From Actinopolyspora alba (GTDB lineage: Bacteria; Actinomycetota; Actinomycetes; Mycobacteriales; Pseudonocardiaceae), in assembly GCF_900112765.1 (NCBI RefSeq), contig NZ_FOMZ01000013.1, forward strand, positions 62,001 to 126,000: a stretch of 64,000 nt of DNA. The letters run 5' to 3'. This document shows, in pieces, positions 58,553-64,000 of the stretch (its first letter is position 1; each line of letters opens with the position of its first letter). The notes beneath the pieces are model-generated. The model saw only the letters and a program-made list of their open reading frames with translations. It made no database searches and was not told the DNA's origin. A program made the position numbers and the translations under genes.

Positions 58553-58577
58553 ACGGTTCAGCGTTGTTCCCGGCGGA

Positions 58578-61500
58578 TCAACCGCCGTCCGTTCCACCCG
58601 AGGGCGGTGACGGGGCGAGGAAACTGGCCAACGCGCTCTGCGGCGGTGGTTCCGCTCCCGCGTCGTTCCCCTGCAACGGCCGGACCTCACCCGAGGGGGC
58701 GTCCTCGAACACGTCGCGGTAGCCCACCACGTGCTCGGCACGCACCCCGCCCGGGAAGACGATCTCCTTCTGATCCGGGAAGGGGGAGGCTATGTCCAGG
58801 GTGGCGTTGACGTCGATGCCTCCCGGGGCGCGGAAGGTGTAGAGGTAACGGTAGGTCGAGCCGAACACGCGGTCCGGGTTCTTCCAGCGCAGTCGGGACA
58901 TCATCTCCGGATCCCTGGTGGCGCTCATGAAGTTGGTGTCCCGGTGGCCGTTGACGACGTAGTCCAGCAGATGTCGTCCGGTGCCGTTGCCCTTCGGCAG
59001 CAGCCCGCCCTCGGCGAGGATCCGCTCGGGTGGTTTGTTGCTGAAGTGGTACAGCTCCCCGTCGTCCTGGCGCCACAGCGCGTTCGGCAGCGTGAACCCG
59101 GTGTCGGCACCGTCCGGGGCGACCGAGTCCGCACCCTGTGGTGGCACCGGGGAGGCCGAGGCCACTTCGGGCAGGCTCTCGGTCCGGAACTGGCTGTGGC
59201 CGATCGGCTCGTCCGTCGACTCTCCCCGATACCACTCGAACACCGGTGTGTCACGCAGCAGCCTGCCGGTGGTGCTGCTGACGAAGCTCCCGTCCGAAGG
59301 ACCCGCCTCCTCGTAGAAGGCCATCAGCCCCGATCCGCCGTGCCAGGCCAGGAAACCGGTCTCGGAGTCACCACGCACCTCCCAGGAACCGTCGTGGCTC
59401 CGGGAGACGGGCGCGAAGCCGTCACGCACCTCGGTGTACTGCTGCGGCGGTTGGGCGTAAGGGTTGACCGGTTCGTCGGGGGTAAGCGGGGCCGGTCGGG
59501 GCGGTATATCCCCAGCGGACTCGCTACCCGTCGGGAGCGGGATCGATGTCTGCCCGCTGTGGAGTTCGGATCGCACCTCCTCGGTGGTGTCTTCCTGGGG
59601 CTCGGAGGTGTGGGGCTCTTCCGAATCGACGGGTCGGTGATCGGAGTCGGTCCGTTCGTCGTGCTCTCCGCCTCCGGAACCCGGCTGCTCGATCCGCTCC
59701 GAAGTCGACTCCGGAGCCCGCTCCCCGGGTGATTCCCGGACCCGCTCCCCGGCCGTTTCGCGGGACGGTTCCGTTTCGTGCAGCCCCAACCGGATCAGTC
59801 CGTCCCGGTCCACTTCGAGCAGAATCGGCTCGTCCGGCCCGGTGCGCAGCGGCTTTTTCCATTCCGCCGGATTCTCGCCACGGTAGGACGGAGTCAGCTC
59901 CCACTCCGGTGTCACCCGCACCAGGTAGCGGGTCTCCTCGCTCTTGTCCGTGGATTCCTCGCCGGTGGAGTTCTCCGCCGACTCATCGGTGTTCCAGTCC
60001 CCGAGGGTCCGGTTGATGCTGACCAGCCCCTGGTGCGGTCGCAGCGGTGCTCCCTCCAGTCCCTGTTGGCGGAAGTCCATCGAGCTCATCGCTCCCGCCT
60101 GGGCACCGCGTTGCGAGGTCGACTTCGTCTCCCGCCGCTCGGTGCCGGTGTGGGTCAGCGAGCCCCGCTCGATCTCGCCGAGCAGTTCGCGACGGCTCAG
60201 ATCGGCGTTGATCCGCACCGACTCCAGGTGTCCTCCCGAGAGGTCGACGGTGTGGCCACCGGTCGACAGCGCGTTCCGCAGGTTCGAGCGCAGGTGGCCG
60301 ACATCGGTGACGGTGTGCAGTCGGGAGGCGTTGCCCGGACGCAGGCCCGGCCTGGGCGGTTCCAGGTCGGGGTCGCCGTGGGCGAGCTTGCCGAGCTCCT
60401 CGTGCAACGCCGGTGCGGCGAACGGCCGCACCCGCACCTTCGCCTCCGCCGACCAGGCGGGCTGATCCGCCCGGTCACCCCGGCTCCGCCGGAACGAGCC
60501 GTCGACCCGGGTCAGGGGCTCCGGTGCCGGCCCGTCGACGGGCAGCACCTCGGAGCGGGGGACGGTGGAACGCGCCGCCCCGCGCAGCTCGAAGCTGCTG
60601 CGCCACGGCTCCCCGAAGCGGCGCGGGGCGAGCCGGTCGAACCACTCGCCGAGCCGGTTGCTGTAGGTGCCCGGCCGGGCGTAGGGATAGACCTCCATGT
60701 CGATGGTCAGGTCGTGCAGGAACCGCACCCCGCCCTCCTTACCGGTGGTGGTGGCGGAGTGCTCGGTGCTCGTGGTGTTCTCGAAGCCGCGTTTGTTGCC
60801 GTAGGAACCGGTGAAGCCGTGCATGTGCACGCTGCCGGGGTTTCCGCTGGTCCCGTAGAAGGGCGATACCCCGATCATGGTGTTGAAGTCCCACCCACGC
60901 TGATCGCTTCGTCCGGTGGCGCCGCTGTCGCCGTGCGAGTCGGTGGTGGCGTGTTCGGACAGCGTCCCCTGGTACCGCCCCGCACCGGGACGTGCTTGCA
61001 GCACCACCAGCTGCTCGACCTTGCCGAAGGGGGTGTCCCCGGTGAGGTGCACGTGCCGTCCCCCGTTGAGCATCTCCTCGACGGCGTTGTTGAAACCGTG
61101 CCTGCTGCCCAGCTGACTCAGCACGTCGTCGACGACTCGTTCGTTGATCGCGTCGAACTTCGCCACGCTCGGTTGTCGCTCCACCCGAGGTTTGCCCAGC
61201 GCCTCGTAGGCGAGGTCGAGCATCCGAGCGCGGGCACCGGGCCGCCCGTGCTCGCGGGACCACCCGTCCAGCCGCTGCCGCACCTGTTCCAGCAGCTCCC
61301 GTGCGGCGCCCAGCCGGTAGAGCTCGACCCGTCCGCTGCCCCGACCCACGTTCGCCGGGGGACGCACCGTGGAGCGTTCCTCGTCCGCCGCTCGTTCGGA
61401 GACGTCGTTTTCCCGGGGCGCCTGTTGCGTGGGACCGGCGGCAGTGCCCTGTTGATGCCCGGTATCGGTGTCCGACCGCTCGATGTTGTTCCGGTAGTGC

Positions 61501-64000
61501 TCGGCGTCCTCATCGGACAGCCGTTCGATGTCCGATTCGTTCAGCCTGCCGACCTGGTGCAGTTCCGAGGCGGGGACCCACACCTCGACGGCGTCGGGTA
61601 CCCGTACCCATTTGCTCCGCTCGTCCGGATCGCCCCGGTGCAGCAGTCGGAAGGGGTCCTGCCAGGATCGCCGCGTCGAGGTCCGCACCTCGTGCACCGC
61701 GTCGTAGCGCACCAGGTAGCCCCGGTCCGAGTGGTGGTGCGAAGAGCCGCTCTTGGCGGTGTCGGCCTTCGAGGTCTCCGCGTTCTCGGTGGTGTACTTC
61801 CCGCCCGCCTCGAAGGACGGGCCGATTAGTGCCGCCGGGTTCCCGCTCGAGAAGTAGTGCGTGATGTCGAGGCCGAGCCGGTAGCTGCGGTTCCGCTTGG
61901 TCTTGGAATCCAGACCCCGCTCCGCGCGCTCGTCGGTACCGCCGAAGCGGTGCGCGTCGTCCCTGCCGACCACGCGCGGGGTGTCCAGCCTGGTGGACAG
62001 GTCGGCTCTGGCGGTCAACTCCCGGTTGCCCACCATTCCACCGGAGTTGTGGCTCTGCAACCAAGTGGTGTCGCGGTGCAGCGCTGCTCGTTCGAACCGG
62101 GCGGCACGAGCATCGGTGCTGGTGAAGGACTCGACCTCGTCGAGCGCGGCGTTGCGTTCGTCGAGCGCGCCGCTGCTCCGGTCGCGGCTGCTGGTCATCC
62201 CGTGATCGACGGACTCGTCGAAAGCCGGGGGCCTGCCACCGACGAACGGAGCCATCAGGCGACCCGGCCATCGTGACCCCGTGATCGCACCGAGCATGTC
62301 CGTCATGGTGCGGCGCAACCCCGGCACGGGTTTGAGCGTTTCCAGCTCGAATCCCGGGGGGAGGTGCCCTTCCCGGTCATGACGCGGTGCCCGGCCCCGT
62401 TGCCAGGAGTCGGTCGTTCCGCTCCGGCGGGTCTCCGCTCCGGTGTTCCGGTTTTCCCGCCCGGTGCCCCTGGTGTCCGATTCGGAGTGCGGCTCATCGA
62501 AGCGGGTCCCCGTGCGTTCGGGGGCCGACACCCGCACGTCCGAGTTGATCCTGCTCGTGGTGTCCGGGTCCGGCGGGTCCGACCACCGACCACCGATCCG
62601 CACCTCGAACTCGGTCGGGTAGCCGAACTCGTGTACCGGGGAGCTCTCCGACGACCGCTCGTAGCCGCTCAGATGTGAACTGGTCTCGCCCCGACTGCTC
62701 GAGGTCTCCACGGCGGCTTGCAGTCCGGAGAAGTTGTTGTGCTCGTCGGGCCCGATCGGGTTGGGGATCGAGGCGGGGGTGATCCCGCTGATTCCGGCCG
62801 TGGTGGTACTGCCGTGGCCACGTCCGGCGCTGTGCCCGTCGTGCCCCCCGAGCCTGCTCTTGGCCGATTTGCCGTCAGTGCTGCCCAGATATCTGGCCCC
62901 GGAGCGGTCCATCGTGCCGCGTACGAACACGTCCGGAGCCCCCGGGTGCATCGAGCCCAGTGGCAGGCGCAACCCGTCTCCACCGGTGATCTCCCCGGGA
63001 TGGTTGCGGACGAAGGTGTTGAGCCGTTCGGCGAGGTCGGGAAGGTCCTTGCCCGGTAGCGTCCCGTCGGCGTGCAGCTTGCTCAGCACCGGTCCGGTGA
63101 TGGCCCGCACCGTCTGTTCCGGCAGCCGGTGGTGGGCGTCGAGCCGATCCGGGACGCGGTGGCGGTCGATCCCGGTGGGAAAGGAATCCCGAGTCGACCC
63201 GTCATCGGTGTCGCGCGTCCACACCGTCGCCGCACCGTCCACCCGCAGCAGGCGCTCGGGTTCGTATCGTTTCGCCGATCGCGGGTTGTGCGGTTCGGCG
63301 TTCCCGCGGGTGGTGTGTTCGTCGTCCCGGTTCGGTTCGTTGTCGCCGGAGGCGCTCTCGTTGTCGTGGTGCGGTTCGTCGTTCGGGACCTCACGCTGTT
63401 CGTTTCCCACCCGCACCAGGTACCGCGTGTCGAGGCGTTGTTTGCGCAGCCGTCCGCGGTAGTCGCTGGTGGTCTCGCGTTCGTGACCACTGGTGAGGGT
63501 GTCCTCGTTCCGGGTGCTGCGGATGTGCGAGACACTCGGTCCGGCCAGTGCCCCGGTCAGGCCGGTGATGTCGCCCCCGGCCACCCACAGTCCGCCCCCG
63601 CGCTGGCGGGTGTTCGCCTGCCCGGAGGTGGACTCCGCCTTGTCCTTGGCGGTGTGCTTGACCGTCCCCTCGACGTCGGGAAGTCGCTGGGCGTTCGCGC
63701 CGTCGGCGATGCCCACCACGATCTCGGTCGGAGTCCGTTCACCGCCGAAGGCGAAGCTCCTGCGAACCGGCCCCTCGAACACTTCCTCGCCCAGCGAGTG
63801 CAACCAGTCGCGCAGCTCCCGGCCCGCTGGATCCCCGACCCGCAGTCCCAACTCCTCGGACACCGCGCGGTGGACGTCACCGAGACCGGAGAGCTCGACG
63901 TGTTCGATCTCGCCCGGGTGCCGCCAGGGCTCGGTCGAATCCCGTGCCGTGTTGTCCGGCCAGGTCAGGTGCACCTTCGCGTCGGCGGCCCCGCTCTGGG
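58578..64000 (-). CDS. Giant polymorphic-toxin-like protein with C-terminal scabin/pierisin-type ADP-ribosyltransferase domain (5' end outside window)
   Basis: More than 1800 residues; the frame is open to the right edge, so the N-terminus is missing. The bulk is hydrophilic, rich in Arg, Glu, Gly, Ser and Asp, with recurring modules containing (R/G)YLVR(V/Y), e.g. DTRYLVRVGNEQREV, GYLVRYDAVHEV and TRYLVRVTPEWELTP. The last 200 residues resemble scabin/pierisin DNA- or nucleotide-modifying ADP-ribosyltransferases: ELYHFSNKPPERILAEGGLLP, NFMSATRDPE, YTFRAPGGIDVNATL and the PFPDQKEIVFPGG segment with a Q-x-E catalytic motif. The usual first-motif Arg (LYR) is His here. No signal peptide can be judged. 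Probably an exported effector. Confidence 0.75.
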   Translation of the reverse strand, partial: QSGAADAKVHLTWPDNTARDSTEPWRHPGEIEHVELSGLGDVHRAVSEELGLRVGDPAGRELRDWLHSLGEEVFEGPVRRSFAFGGERTPTEIVVGIADGANAQRLPDVEGTVKHTAKDKAESTSGQANTRQRGGGLWVAGGDITGLTGALAGPSVSHIRSTRNEDTLTSGHERETTSDYRGRLRKQRLDTRYLVRVGNEQREVPNDEPHHDNESASGDNEPNRDDEHTTRGNAEPHNPRSAKRYEPERLLRVDGAATVWTRDTDDGSTRDSFPTGIDRHRVPDRLDAHHRLPEQTVRAITGPVLSKLHADGTLPGKDLPDLAERLNTFVRNHPGEITGGDGLRLPLGSMHPGAPDVFVRGTMDRSGARYLGSTDGKSAKSRLGGHDGHSAGRGHGSTTTAGISGITPASIPNPIGPDEHNNFSGLQAAVETSSSRGETSSHLSGYERSSESSPVHEFGYPTEFEVRIGGRWSDPPDPDTTSRINSDVRVSAPERTGTRFDEPHSESDTRGTGRENRNTGAETRRSGTTDSWQRGRAPRHDREGHLPPGFELETLKPVPGLRRTMTDMLGAITGSRWPGRLMAPFVGGRPPAFDESVDHGMTSSRDRSSGALDERNAALDEVESFTSTDARAARFERAALHRDTTWLQSHNSGGMVGNRELTARADLSTRLDTPRVVGRDDAHRFGGTDERAERGLDSKTKRNRSYRLGLDITHYFSSGNPAALIGPSFEAGGKYTTENAETSKADTAKSGSSHHHSDRGYLVRYDAVHEVRTSTRRSWQDPFRLLHRGDPDERSKWVRVPDAVEVWVPASELHQVGRLNESDIERLSDEDAEHYRNNIERSDTDTGHQQGTAAGPTQQAPRENDVSERAADEERSTVRPPANVGRGSGRVELYRLGAARELLEQVRQRLDGWSREHGRPGARARMLDLAYEALGKPRVERQPSVAKFDAINERVVDDVLSQLGSRHGFNNAVEEMLNGGRHVHLTGDTPFGKVEQLVVLQARPGAGRYQGTLSEHATTDSHGDSGATGRSDQRGWDFNTMIGVSPFYGTSGNPGSVHMHGFTGSYGNKRGFENTTSTEHSATTTGKEGGVRFLHDLTIDMEVYPYARPGTYSNRLGEWFDRLAPRRFGEPWRSSFELRGAARSTVPRSEVLPVDGPAPEPLTRVDGSFRRSRGDRADQPAWSAEAKVRVRPFAAPALHEELGKLAHGDPDLEPPRPGLRPGNASRLHTVTDVGHLRSNLRNALSTGGHTVDLSGGHLESVRINADLSRRELLGEIERGSLTHTGTERRETKSTSQRGAQAGAMSSMDFRQQGLEGAPLRPHQGLVSINRTLGDWNTDESAENSTGEESTDKSEETRYLVRVTPEWELTPSYRGENPAEWKKPLRTGPDEPILLEVDRDGLIRLGLHETEPSRETAGERVRESPGERAPESTSERIEQPGSGGGEHDERTDSDHRPVDSEEPHTSEPQEDTTEEVRSELHSGQTSIPLPTGSESAGDIPPRPAPLTPDEPVNPYAQPPQQYTEVRDGFAPVSRSHDGSWEVRGDSETGFLAWHGGSGLMAFYEEAGPSDGSFVSSTTGRLLRDTPVFEWYRGESTDEPIGHSQFRTESLPEVASASPVPPQGADSVAPDGADTGFTLPNALWRQDDGELYHFSNKPPERILAEGGLLPKGNGTGRHLLDYVVNGHRDTNFMSATRDPEMMSRLRWKNPDRVFGSTYRYLYTFRAPGGIDVNATLDIASPFPDQKEIVFPGGVRAEHVVGYRDVFEDAPSGEVRPLQGNDAGAEPPPQSALASFLAPSPPSGGTDGG

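Overview
The window is high-GC DNA of an actinomycete. It is densely coded with strong G/C third-position bias, many ATGA/GTGA start-stop overlaps and GTG/TTG starts. A germacradienol/geosmin synthase, an AfsA-type hotdog protein, split LigD-type repair genes, LuxR-type ATPase regulators and Tat/lipobox secretion signals fit a filamentous, spore-forming actinobacterium. I cannot name the genus from sequence alone. I saw no tRNA, rRNA, CRISPR array, insertion sequence or phage gene.

Layout, left to right. (1) 0.1-5.9 kb, minus strand: an enolase-superfamily enzyme overlapping a thiamine-diphosphate oxidase/decarboxylase-like enzyme, then three separate NHEJ genes for the phosphoesterase, ligase and polymerase parts of LigD, with no ku in view. 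(2) 5.9-21.4 kb: a carbohydrate-utilisation locus. It holds a DeoR-HTH/LacI-sensor hybrid repressor, a sugar ABC importer without its ATPase, a D-2-hydroxyacid dehydrogenase, a DUF2264 protein, a GH42 galactosidase, a secreted BNR_4 propeller, a secreted GH5, a secreted GH43 exo-galactanase-like enzyme with a ricin-type lectin domain, and a TIM-barrel sugar isomerase. The combination suggests a galactan or arabinogalactan substrate. The promoter and 5' end of the importer operon recur upstream of the GH5 gene, so the two units probably share a regulator. (3) 21.6-28.3 kb: a methyltransferase, then a tightly coupled KAS III, SDR, AfsA-like hotdog and acyl-CoA oxidase operon that looks like a pathway for a diffusible autoregulator. 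(4) 28.7-30.2 kb: a small membrane protein and a DUF1348/TetR divergent pair.

(5) 30.6-36.9 kb is the most remarkable part: two Family 2B encapsulin shell genes (HK97-fold shells carrying a cyclic-nucleotide-binding-like domain) flank a full-length two-domain geosmin synthase, and a polyprenyl diphosphate synthase gene follows. The four genes form one tight operon. It reads as a complete protein nanocompartment that would make a prenyl diphosphate and cyclise it to geosmin inside, or docked to, a mixed-subunit shell. The synthase carries the same GP(S/T)GLGT motif in its interdomain linker and in a C-terminal tail, a good candidate for the shell-docking signal.

(6) 37-39.3 kb: an orphan low-GC barstar-family inhibitor, then purine catabolism genes (ureidoglycine aminohydrolase and a nucleoside/guanine deaminase-like protein). 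(7) 39.6-47.6 kb: a complex I-like operon with only membrane subunits (A, H, J, K, L, M, N) plus a protein that looks like fused, degenerate NuoB and NuoD without iron-sulfur ligands. (8) 48-64 kb: a frameshifted SHOCT-type small protein, a His-rich membrane protein, a SRPBCC protein, a beta-helix/AAA+ fusion, two divergent large LuxR-type ATPase regulators (one with a substituted Walker A lysine), and the 3' part of a giant polymorphic-toxin-like gene ending in a scabin/pierisin-like ADP-ribosyltransferase domain. That last gene runs off the right edge.
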